DNA from: a bacterium
Lineage (GTDB): Bacteria; Chloroflexota; Dormibacteria; UBA8260; Bog-877
Direction: 5' to 3'
Assembly: GCA_021802115.1 (NCBI GenBank)
Contig: JAKABA010000034.1
Coordinates: 1 to 29,631 of the forward strand
Length of the DNA: 29,631 nt
In this document: positions 20,985 to 27,487 of the stretch, in pieces
Layout: each line of letters opens with the position of its first letter
Position numbering within the stretch: the stretch's first letter is position 1
Program-made: the position numbers and the translations under genes
Notes under the pieces: generated by a model
Told to the model about the DNA's origin: nothing
Database searches by the model: none
The model's input: the letters and a program-made list of their open reading frames with translations, nothing else

Positions 20985-22404
20985 GCCGAAGCCCGGTTTC
21001 GCCAAGGCCTGGAGCGGCCGTCTGGAGGGGGGCAGCAACCCCACCCTCGAGGACTACACCAGCTCGCTCCAGGAGGACCTGCCCCTGGCGCCGTTCGATC
21101 TGGAGGGGTCTCGGGCGCACGCGCGGGCCCTCGCCAGGGCTGGGCTTCTCGACGCTGCCACCACTGTCGAGCTACTAGCTGGCCTGGAGCGCGTTGGCGA
21201 CGAGCTCGCGGCCGGTAGCTTCCAGTTTCTGAATTCGGATGAGGACATACACATGGCGGTGGAGCGCCGCTTGACGGAGCTCATCGGGGACCCGGCGCGC
21301 CGGCTTCACACCGGTCGCAGTCGCAACGACCAGGTGGCTCTGGACCTTCGCCTCTGGGCCAAGCAGGCGTGCTGGAGGCTGGTTGAAGCCGCAACTGGGC
21401 TGCAGGGAGTGCTGGTGGCCCGAGCGCGTCGAGAGCGGCTCACCCTGATGCCCGGTTACACCCACTTGCAGCGGGCCCAGCCGATCCACCTGGCTCACCA
21501 CCTGCTCGCCTATTTCGAGATGCTGGAGCGAGATGTGCAGCGGCTGCGGCAGTGCCGCCAACGGTTGGACCTCTCGCCCCTGGGGGCTGGAGCTCTGGCC
21601 GGCACGACGCTGGCGATCGAGCGGGCCGCGGTGGCGAGGGAGCTCGGTTTCGCCGGGGTCACCGGGAACAGCCTGGACGCGGTCTCGGACCGCGACTTCG
21701 CCGTGGAGCTGGTCTTCGACTGCGCTCTGGTCGCGGTCCACCTGTCGCGGCTGGCCGAGGACCTGATCCTCTGGAACACCAGGGAGTTCTCCTTCGTCAG
21801 CCTTCCGGACAGCTGGGCCACCGGGTCCAGTCTGATGCCCCAGAAGAAGAACCCGGATGTCCTGGAGCTGGTCCGCGGCCGGGCCGCGCGGCCGATCAGC
21901 TCCCTGATGGGGTTGCTGACCGTTCTCAAGGGGCTGCCCATGAGCTACAACCGCGACCTCCAGGAGGACAAGCACCATCTCTTCTCGGCGGTGGCCGCGA
22001 CCGAGGCCAGCCTGCTGGCCCTAACCGGGCTGCTGGCGGAGGCGCGCTTCAACCGGGAGCGGATGGAGCTGGCGGCCCGCGACCCCGAGCTGCTGGCGAC
22101 CGATCTTGCTGAGCACCTGGTGGCCCACGGGGTGGCGTTTCGAAGGGCCCACGAGCTGGTCGGCCAGGCGGTGCGCCAGGCCGAGGAGCGGGGCCAGAAG
22201 TTGGACTCATGGCTCAGGTCCAGCTGGCGGGAGCTGGGCTTACCCGACGATCCGGACAGCTCCGGTCTGTTCGACGCCCGGGCCGCCCTGGCTCGCCGGG
22301 AGCAGCCCGGGGCGCCCGGTCCAAGCGCGACCGAGGCGGCGCTGAGGGAGGCGGCAGCCCGTCTTCGCCGAAGCCGGGCGTGGGTCGCCGGGCAAAGGCG
22401 GTGA
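20968..22404 (+). CDS. argH: Argininosuccinate lyase
   Basis: A 478-aa homotetrameric enzyme of the fumarase/aspartase superfamily that splits argininosuccinate into arginine and fumarate. The family signature GSSLMPQKKNPD lies at 286-297 with catalytic Ser S287, and the HTGRSRNDQVALDLRLW block (114-130) and GYTHLQRAQPIHLAHH (163-178) are intact. The ATG lies inside the argG tail, giving a 17-base overlap. The stop is GTGA, whose GTG opens a short ORF that reaches the next gene. It is the last arg gene. Confidence 0.95.
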   Translation: MPTSPEPKPGFAKAWSGRLEGGSNPTLEDYTSSLQEDLPLAPFDLEGSRAHARALARAGLLDAATTVELLAGLERVGDELAAGSFQFLNSDEDIHMAVERRLTELIGDPARRLHTGRSRNDQVALDLRLWAKQACWRLVEAATGLQGVLVARARRERLTLMPGYTHLQRAQPIHLAHHLLAYFEMLERDVQRLRQCRQRLDLSPLGAGALAGTTLAIERAAVARELGFAGVTGNSLDAVSDRDFAVELVFDCALVAVHLSRLAEDLILWNTREFSFVSLPDSWATGSSLMPQKKNPDVLELVRGRAARPISSLMGLLTVLKGLPMSYNRDLQEDKHHLFSAVAATEASLLALTGLLAEARFNRERMELAARDPELLATDLAEHLVAHGVAFRRAHELVGQAVRQAEERGQKLDSWLRSSWRELGLPDDPDSSGLFDARAALARREQPGAPGPSATEAALREAAARLRRSRAWVAGQRR

Positions 22405-22490
22405 GGCGGCTGCGCGGTGCCGCCACCGGCCTGGCCGAGGCGGGAGTTGCTACGATCAGGAACACGGTGCAGGTTTACCAACTCTCCTGA
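22401..22490 (+). CDS. 29-codon bridge ORF between argH and the stress-protein gene
   Basis: A GTG overlapping the argH stop (GTGA) opens a frame that runs through the whole 87-bp gap and stops with TGA at 22488-22490, one base before the ATG of the next gene. The peptide (starting MRRLRGAATG, ending VQVYQLS) has no recognised features. An internal GTG at 22467 with AGGAA four bases before it would give a 7-codon version. It may carry ribosomes from argH to the stress-protein start, which has no clear Shine-Dalgarno of its own. A TACGAT hexamer at 22451 could alternatively be a promoter. Chance is not excluded. Confidence 0.35.
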   Translation: MRRLRGAATGLAEAGVATIRNTVQVYQLS

Positions 22491-22491
22491 G

Positions 22492-24447
22492 ATGTATCGC
22501 AAGCTCTATCTGCCGCTGGACAACTCCGATCACTCCACCGCCGCCGCCGAGGTGGCGATCCGCCTGGCCAAGGCCACCGGAGCGGAGATCGTGGGCAGTC
22601 ACGTGTATGCCGCCCGCATGCACGACTACCGCTTCAAGCAGATGGAGTACACCCTCCCCGAGGAGTACCAGGATGAGGTCGAGCTGGAGCGGCAGCGGAA
22701 GATCCACGACAGCCTGATCACGACCGGGTTGGGCCTGATCTCGGACTCTTATCTGGAGGTCGCCCAGAGGCGCTGCCTGGAGGAGGGGATTCCCTTCACC
22801 CCCAAGACCTTCGATGGCAAGAACTGGGAGGTCCTGGTCAAGGACATCGAGGAGTCCCAGTACGACCTGGTGCTGATGGGAGCGTGCGGCCTGGGCCAGG
22901 TGAAGGAGACGCAGATCGGGACCTGCGTGGACCGGGTGGTCCGGAGGGCGCACCAGGACACGATCGTGGTCCGCCATCGGGAGGGCCGTGACCCACTCGC
23001 AGGTCCAATTGTGGTGGCCATTGACGGCTCATCTCAGTCGTTCGCCGGGCTGCGCTCGGCGCTGGAGATGGGCCGGGCGCTGGACCTGCCGGTGGAGGCG
23101 GTCTCCGTCTACGACCCATACCTTCACTACGTTCTCTTCAACGGCATCGTGGGGGTGCTCTCCGAGAAGGCCAGCAAGGTATTCCGCTTCAAGGAGCAGG
23201 AGGCTCTCCACGAGGAGATCATCGACACCGGGCTGGCGATGATCTACTCCTCCCACCTCAAGGTGGCCAAGGAGGTCGCCAAGGCGGATGGGTACGACCT
23301 CCCGATCACATTGCTAGATGGCAAGGCCTTTGAGCAGGTGCTGCGCTACGTCCGCGACCGAGATGCCTCCCTGCTGGTGTGTGGCCGGATCGGGGTCCAC
23401 TCCGACCAGGACATGGACATCGGCGGCAACAGCGAGAACCTGCTCCGGCTCGCCCCCTGCAGTGTGATGCTCTCCTCGCGAACCTACGTGCCTCCCATCG
23501 ACATGAGGGGGGCAGCCTCGGTGGTCTGGACCCCGGAGGCCAATGGGGTGCTGGATCGGATCCCCTGCTCAGCTCAGGGGTTGGCAAGGACGGCGGTCCT
23601 GCGCTGGGCCATGGAGCGGGGCCACTCGATCATCTCGCAGGACCTGGTCAGCGCGGCCCTCGGGGACATCCTGCCCCCGGAGGCATCCGCGGCGATCGGG
23701 ATCCAGCGTGGGGCCCAGGCGGTGGCCATCACCGAGACCGAGGTCCACATCTGCCGTGAGTGTGGCTACACCGCCAGGGGCGTCCGTCCGGTGGCCTGCC
23801 CGGTGTGCGGGGCAGCTCAGGAGCAGTTCTCCAAGGTGGACCACGAGAGCATGCGGCGCGACGCCGAGGAGGAGGGCGAGGTGTCCGAGGAGGTCACCTT
23901 CGACAATCGCAAGATCGGATGGTCAACCGAGGCTCGAAACCTGCTCCATGAGATGCCCGCGGGCTACCTCCGGCGCCGGATCAAGGCCAAGGTTGAGAAG
24001 GTCGCCCGCACCAGGCGCCTGGCGGTGGTTACCGTGCAGGTTGCGGCCCCCATCATCGACCCGGAGCTGGGCCGGTCGGCTCACGCCCAACCCCACCGCA
24101 CCCCGCTCGAGGACGAGCTCGACGCCCCGGCGGCGGCCTTGGTCCCTGCCGGTGGCTTCGAGGATCCCGCAGCCGATGCCGACGAGGTGGACCTGGCCTT
24201 GCACACCTACGCCTCCGGTGGCAGTGGCGGCCGCTTCATCCCGCGTGAGGCGTCGCCGACCGTGGCCCGTCTGCGGCCGCGCGATGAGGGGACCACTCCT
24301 GGCCTTGGCGGCGTCCTGGATGGAGCGGAGGGGCCCGTTGGGACCGAAGGGAGCGCTCCGGCGCCTCAGTGCCCGTTCCACGGCCAGCCCGACGTCCAGC
24401 AGAAGATCGAGTCGGCGCTCTCGCAGGGGGTGGGGCGAGAGGGCTGA
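22492..24447 (+). CDS. Tandem USP protein fused to two PCP_red-like domains and a zinc ribbon
   Basis: A 651-aa protein of unusual build. Residues 1-162 form a universal stress protein domain with the complete ATP motif G130-x2-G133-x9-G143-T. Residues 172-330 form a second USP domain with a degenerate version of that motif. Residues 346-395 (VVWTPEANGVLDRIPCSAQGLARTAV onward) match the PCP_red domain pattern known from the C-terminus of light-independent protochlorophyllide reductase subunit B. Residues 421-439 hold a CRECG/CPVCG zinc ribbon like that of rubrerythrin. Residues 477-520 (WSTEARNLLHEMPAGYLRRR) look like a second PCP_red copy. The tail is Asp/Ala/Gly-rich. Whether it binds nucleotide, metal or a cofactor is unknown. 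The ATG has no Shine-Dalgarno; it may be coupled to the bridge ORF. The arg genes upstream do not indicate its function. Confidence 0.85.
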   Translation: MYRKLYLPLDNSDHSTAAAEVAIRLAKATGAEIVGSHVYAARMHDYRFKQMEYTLPEEYQDEVELERQRKIHDSLITTGLGLISDSYLEVAQRRCLEEGIPFTPKTFDGKNWEVLVKDIEESQYDLVLMGACGLGQVKETQIGTCVDRVVRRAHQDTIVVRHREGRDPLAGPIVVAIDGSSQSFAGLRSALEMGRALDLPVEAVSVYDPYLHYVLFNGIVGVLSEKASKVFRFKEQEALHEEIIDTGLAMIYSSHLKVAKEVAKADGYDLPITLLDGKAFEQVLRYVRDRDASLLVCGRIGVHSDQDMDIGGNSENLLRLAPCSVMLSSRTYVPPIDMRGAASVVWTPEANGVLDRIPCSAQGLARTAVLRWAMERGHSIISQDLVSAALGDILPPEASAAIGIQRGAQAVAITETEVHICRECGYTARGVRPVACPVCGAAQEQFSKVDHESMRRDAEEEGEVSEEVTFDNRKIGWSTEARNLLHEMPAGYLRRRIKAKVEKVARTRRLAVVTVQVAAPIIDPELGRSAHAQPHRTPLEDELDAPAAALVPAGGFEDPAADADEVDLALHTYASGGSGGRFIPREASPTVARLRPRDEGTTPGLGGVLDGAEGPVGTEGSAPAPQCPFHGQPDVQQKIESALSQGVGREG

Positions 24448-24469
24448 CCCGGCCCTTCCCGCCACCAGC

Positions 24470-24490
24470 CGCGCCGACCCGATCGGCGCG
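24470..24490 (+). terminator. Terminator hairpin after the USP/PCP_red gene
   Basis: CGCGCCGA (24470-24477) and TCGGCGCG (24483-24490) form a perfect 8-bp stem around CCCGA, 22 bases past the stop. The sequence after it is CTCTTGG-like rather than a run of T. Confidence 0.5.
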
Positions 24491-24744
24491 AGCGGCTCTT
24501 GGACGAGCTGGCTGCCGCACTTCAGGGCGGCAGCGTCGGCGCTCTGGTAGACGCATTGAGGCCTGGGCAGTCGACCCAGCTTTGGCGACCTCGAAGGCAC
24601 GTCCCGACGGGAAGGAGCCGGGGAATCGGCCGAGGCTGATGGGGTGCCTCCGTGGCCGGTTGCTGACCCAAAGCCGTTGGTCGCCAGGGCTGGCGCCCCG
24701 CGCCTGGCCCGCTTCGACTGGTACCTAGTTCCGGGGAGCGGGAT

Positions 24745-24761
24745 CCTGGCTTGGAGCCAGG
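24745..24761 (-). terminator. Hairpin after the zinc-ribbon gene
   Basis: CCTGGCT (24745-24751) and AGCCAGG (24755-24761) form a perfect 7-bp stem with a 3-nt loop, about 25 bases past the stop of the minus-strand gene. It probably ends the dusB operon. Confidence 0.45.
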
Positions 24762-24785
24762 GGTCCTCGGCAGCCCGCCGCTGCG

Positions 24786-25172
24786 CTATGGCCTCTCGGA
24801 CGCGTCCTCATCCGCGCTGAAGTCACCCAGCAGGTGGGGGCTGCCTTCCTCCAGGGAGAAGACGCTAGCGCATTCCGGGCACTCCATCTCGGCACCCACC
24901 TCGTAGTCTCCGGGGGGCAGCAGGACGGCGCCGCAGGCTGGGCAGGTGATGGAGATGTCGGGTGCGTATCGGCTCTCCCTGGCCATGGCAGCCGCGGCCG
25001 AGGCCAGGTCGAGAGCCACCGCGCCACAGCTGGCGCAGCGGAACGCGGCCAACTTGTCCTGGTGGTCCAGGTAGGAGCCGCTGGAGTCGACAAACACGGC
25101 ACCCCCCAGGAGCTCGAATCGAGCCGGCTGGCAGCCATAGGGACAGACCAACTTTCGCTTCGCGGAGGCCAT
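24786..25172 (-). CDS. Small protein with four Cys-pair motifs (putative zinc ribbons)
   Basis: A 128-aa protein. Four Cys pairs are visible: CPYGC (C10, C14), CASC (C46, C49), CPAC (C77, C80) and CPEC (C98, C101). They could make two zinc ribbons, the second pair-of-pairs (CPACGAVLLPPGDYEVGAEMECPEC) resembling ribbons in small transcription or translation factors. No enzymatic motif is present, and the C-terminus is acidic (DFSADEDASERP). I do not recognise a named family. The start ATG follows the dusB stop by six bases, so they form a two-gene operon, and a role in tRNA or RNA metabolism would fit that company. It could also be a metal-storage or chaperone protein. Confidence 0.75.
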   Translation of the reverse strand: MASAKRKLVCPYGCQPARFELLGGAVFVDSSGSYLDHQDKLAAFRCASCGAVALDLASAAAAMARESRYAPDISITCPACGAVLLPPGDYEVGAEMECPECASVFSLEEGSPHLLGDFSADEDASERP

Positions 25173-25178
25173 CCCGGC

Positions 25179-26255
25179 TCAGCCCTCCCCAGAGGTGAAC
25201 GCTGGCCGGTGCCAGCCTCCGGGGCCCTCACCGGCGCTGGCGATCTCGGCAAAAAGCTCCTCCAGATCGGCCCGGGTGTTCAGATCCGCCACCCGAGCGC
25301 GCAGCCGGGCCGCCCCGCTGCAACCCTTGATCGCCCATACCACGAACTTGCGAGCAAGACGCACTCCGAGGCGTTCGCCATGTTGGTCGACCACCGCATC
25401 CCAGTGCCGTCGGGCCAGCCACAGGCGCTCCTGAAACGAGGGTTCTGGGCCGGGATCACCCCGCCGCAGCTGCCGCACCGTCTGCTCCAGGAAATTCCAG
25501 TCTCCCAACATCCCCCGGGCCACCACGACTCCGTCGACCACGCCCTGGCGGATCCGAGCCTCCACCTCCGCTGGGTCGCGCACGTCCCCGGACCCGAAGA
25601 CTGGGATGTGGTCAACCGCCTCCCGAACTCGGGCAATCTCATCCCAGTCGGCCCAGCCGGTGTAGCGCTGGGCCCGGGTGCGACCGTGGACGGTGACCGC
25701 GGCCACGCCCACCTGCTCCAGTGCCCGGCACAGTTCCGGGGCATTGATGCTCTGCTGGTCCCAACCGAGGCGCATCTTGGCGGTGACTGGCACCGAGACC
25801 GAGTTCACCATGGCCTCCAGGACCGCCACGGTCTGGTCGATGTCACGGGCCAGCGCGGCGCCCGAACCCAACCTGACCACCTTGGGAACCGGGCAGCCCA
25901 GGTTCACGTCCACGATGTCGGCCCCACGAGCGACGCAGATCTGGGCGGCATCCGCCATCAGGCTTGGGTCGCAGCCCACCAGCTGAGCGGCCACCGGGCG
26001 CTCGTCCGAGCCCATGTCGAGAATCCGGTCGAGGGCCTCCTCCGGCGCTCTGACCAGCGCCGCAGCCGCGGTCATCTCGGTGCAGGTCAGGCCCGCGCCA
26101 AGCTCCCGCGCCAGGTCGCGGAAGGCGCGGTCCGTGATCCCCACCATGGGCGCGATGAACACCGGGCTGAAGAGCTCGACACTGCCGATCCGCAACCCCG
26201 CGCCAACTGGATAGCCGGTGGCGGCGGCTGGTTCGGTGTTGAGGGGCGTGATCAA
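25179..26255 (-). CDS. dusB: tRNA-dihydrouridine synthase (DusB-like)
   Basis: A 358-aa FMN enzyme that reduces uridines in the tRNA D-loop. The N-terminal TIM barrel has IAPMVGITDRAFRDLARELGAGLTCTEM (FMN and NADPH region), and the catalytic Cys C121 lies in DVNLGCPVPKVVRLGSGAAL. TAKMRLGW and VTVHGRTRAQRYTGWADW follow, then a GSGDV barrel strand and the C-terminal helical tRNA domain. The sequence is DusB/Dus1-like, but the exact tRNA position modified cannot be read from it. Start: TTG at 26255, with GAGG (26264-26267) eight bases before; an internal GTG could also serve. It is divergent from coaX with a 157-bp gap and heads a pair with the zinc-ribbon gene. Confidence 0.93.
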   Translation of the reverse strand: MITPLNTEPAAATGYPVGAGLRIGSVELFSPVFIAPMVGITDRAFRDLARELGAGLTCTEMTAAAALVRAPEEALDRILDMGSDERPVAAQLVGCDPSLMADAAQICVARGADIVDVNLGCPVPKVVRLGSGAALARDIDQTVAVLEAMVNSVSVPVTAKMRLGWDQQSINAPELCRALEQVGVAAVTVHGRTRAQRYTGWADWDEIARVREAVDHIPVFGSGDVRDPAEVEARIRQGVVDGVVVARGMLGDWNFLEQTVRQLRRGDPGPEPSFQERLWLARRHWDAVVDQHGERLGVRLARKFVVWAIKGCSGAARLRARVADLNTRADLEELFAEIASAGEGPGGWHRPAFTSGEG

Positions 26256-26368
26256 AGGGCTGGCCTCGTGACAGTTGCCTGTCGGGCTGGTCCCGGGGCC
26301 GGGCCCGACTAATGGGCTCAGTATCTCCCATCGCCCTCAGGGCGGCCCCACCGGGTCTCCAGCCTGGA

Positions 26369-26374
26369 TATAGT
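26369..26374 (+). promoter_or_regulatory. -10-like hexamer of coaX
   Basis: TATAGT in the dusB-coaX divergent gap, five of six bases matching TATAAT, would start transcription near 26381 and give a leader of about 30 nt before the GTG at 26413. No convincing -35 lies at the right distance. Confidence 0.45.
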
Positions 26375-26412
26375 CGGCAGGTCACCAGAGAGGCCGGATC
26401 CCCGGTCCCAGA

Positions 26413-27201
26413 GTGGCGGAGGCCAAGACTGTGCTGCTCGCCATCGACGTGGGCAATTCCAACTTGACCATAGGGGTCTTCGAGGGCGATGAGCTGAGGG
26501 CCCATGGTCGCTTCCCCACCCGCCGAGATGCGACCCCTGACGGGCTGGGCGGGCAGCTTCTCACTTTCCTTCAGCAGCGGGGCCTGCCGGTGCAGGTGGC
26601 GGCGGTGGCGGTGAGCTGCGTGGTCCCTACCCTGAATCAGCCCCTCCTGGAAATGGCCCAGACGTACCTGGGGCTGGAGCCATTGATGGTGGGCCCCGGG
26701 ACCCGGACCGGGATCGCCATCCACTACGACTCACCCCGTGATGTGGGTGCCGACCGGATTGCCACCGCCGTCGGGGTGCACCACCGCTATCACGGGCCCG
26801 CGATCATGGTCAGCTTTGGCACCGCTACCGTTTTCGATGTCATCGACGGGGCGGGCAACTACCTGGGTGGTGCGATCGCCCCCGGGCTGCAGCTCTCGGT
26901 CGATGCCCTGTTCGCGCGGGCAGCCAGGCTGCCACGGGTGGACCTGGTCGCTCCATCCCGGGTGCTGGGCCGGACCACGGTCGCCTCAATGCAGGCGGGC
27001 ATCATGTATGGTGCGGCCGCCCAGGCGGAGGGCTTGATCGACCGGATCCGGCGGGAGCTAGACTTCGAGGTGAAGGTGGTGGCCACCGGTGGCCTGTCGC
27101 CGCTGGTGGCGCCATTGGTGCGGGGAGTCGACTTCACCGATCCCTTGGTGTTGCTGGAGGGGCTCCGGGTGCTCGACGGGCTCAACCGGCCCCGCGCCTG
27201 A
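26413..27201 (+). CDS. coaX: Type III pantothenate kinase
   Basis: A 262-aa ASKHA-fold kinase making 4-phosphopantothenate, the first step of coenzyme A synthesis. It has the N-terminal phosphate motif AIDVGNSNLTIGVF (10-23), GADRIATAVG (112-121) with the catalytic Asp, SFGTATVFDVI (134-144) and GGAIAPGLQLS. Type III enzymes usually read DFGTATTFD in the second phosphate motif; here the first Asp is Ser. That is a departure to note, although the rest of the site is intact. Length is normal. The start is a GTG with a poor Shine-Dalgarno. It is followed by a minus-strand terminator/small-RNA region. Confidence 0.93.
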   Translation: MAEAKTVLLAIDVGNSNLTIGVFEGDELRAHGRFPTRRDATPDGLGGQLLTFLQQRGLPVQVAAVAVSCVVPTLNQPLLEMAQTYLGLEPLMVGPGTRTGIAIHYDSPRDVGADRIATAVGVHHRYHGPAIMVSFGTATVFDVIDGAGNYLGGAIAPGLQLSVDALFARAARLPRVDLVAPSRVLGRTTVASMQAGIMYGAAAQAEGLIDRIRRELDFEVKVVATGGLSPLVAPLVRGVDFTDPLVLLEGLRVLDGLNRPRA

Positions 27202-27212
27202 GCGCTCTGGGC

Positions 27213-27244
27213 AAAAAAAAGGGCGCCCCCCGAAAGGGACGCCC
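27213..27244 (-). terminator. Intrinsic terminator with U8 tail
   Basis: Arms GGGCG/CGCCC and CCC/GGG, with a single bulged A, enclose a 7-nt loop, and on the minus strand eight Ts follow immediately. It is the only classic intrinsic terminator I found in the window. Its tail points away from greA and towards the coaX end, so it ends a minus-strand transcript. It may also help end coaX in the other direction, where no U-run exists. Confidence 0.75.
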
Positions 27245-27293
27245 CGAGAGGGGGGGGTGTCTTAAAGGTTCAGGCAGCGCAACTCACCTGACG
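27213..27293 (-). ncRNA. Candidate ~80-nt small RNA between coaX and greA
   Basis: On the minus strand a good promoter (TTGCCG, 17 bases, TAGGCT, at 27327-27299) would start an RNA near 27291-27295. It ends at a GC hairpin (27221-27244) followed by eight Ts (27220-27213). The transcript has a 6-bp TCAGG/CCTGA-type hairpin at its 5' end (27269-27293), an open C8 run (27257-27250) and then the terminator. No ORF or known RNA family is recognised. C-rich loops in small RNAs commonly pair with G-rich ribosome binding sites, so an mRNA-regulator role is possible. It is not similar to 4.5S, 6S or tRNA. I infer it from promoter plus terminator only. Confidence 0.5.
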
Positions 27294-27298
27294 CTCGT

Positions 27299-27327
27299 AG
27301 CCTAGCACCAAGTCTGTCGGGCGGCAA
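27299..27327 (-). promoter_or_regulatory. Promoter driving the minus-strand small RNA
   Basis: On the minus strand TTGCCG (27327-27322), a 17-base spacer and TAGGCT (27304-27299) form a near-ideal spacing for a vegetative promoter, directed away from greA. It is divergent from the greA promoter about 50 bp away. Confidence 0.5.
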
Positions 27328-27373
27328 ATTGCGATCTGGTGAAGGAGTCGCTACGGGTGTGTTGAAGGTGAAG

Positions 27374-27402
27374 TTGCGACTCTCGCAAGGTTTCGGTAGA
27401 CT
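27374..27402 (+). promoter_or_regulatory. greA promoter overlapping a perfect palindrome
   Basis: TTGCGA (27374-27379), a 17-base spacer and TAGACT (27397-27402) form a good vegetative promoter. The -35 is one arm of the perfect inverted repeat TTGCGA-CTC-TCGCAA (27374-27388), an operator-like arrangement. The predicted leader is about 78 nt and contains a short ORF. Confidence 0.65.
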
Positions 27403-27451
27403 TCCCTTCCCCGGCCCGTGCCGCCATGGGCAGGCGCGGGAGGTGTCAGTC

Positions 27452-27487
27452 ATGCCGGCCACAGCCGGCGAGGAGCGTGTGGAGTGA
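27452..27487 (+). CDS. 11-codon leader ORF overlapping the greA start
   Basis: ATG at 27452 with GGGAGG (27438-27443) exactly eight bases before it is the best ribosome site near greA. The ORF reads MPATAGEERVE and stops with TGA at 27485-27487, whose final A is the A of the greA ATG (TGATG). A GCCGGC-CACA-GCCGGC hairpin lies inside it (27454-27469), just before AGGAG (27471-27475). Coupled re-initiation, or control of greA by translation of this peptide, is likely. It is too short for family comparison. Confidence 0.55.
   Translation: MPATAGEERVE

Larger units (their letters stand above)
24448..24785. other. 338-bp gap between convergent genes
   Basis: This stretch separates the end of the USP gene from the end of the zinc-ribbon gene on the minus strand. 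ORFs here are low-quality Arg/Pro/Ala frames. I see no tRNA T-loop or other RNA signature. It holds two hairpins, listed separately, one near each convergent gene end, so terminators plausibly account for the two edges. The roughly 250 bp between them remain unexplained. Confidence 0.5.
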
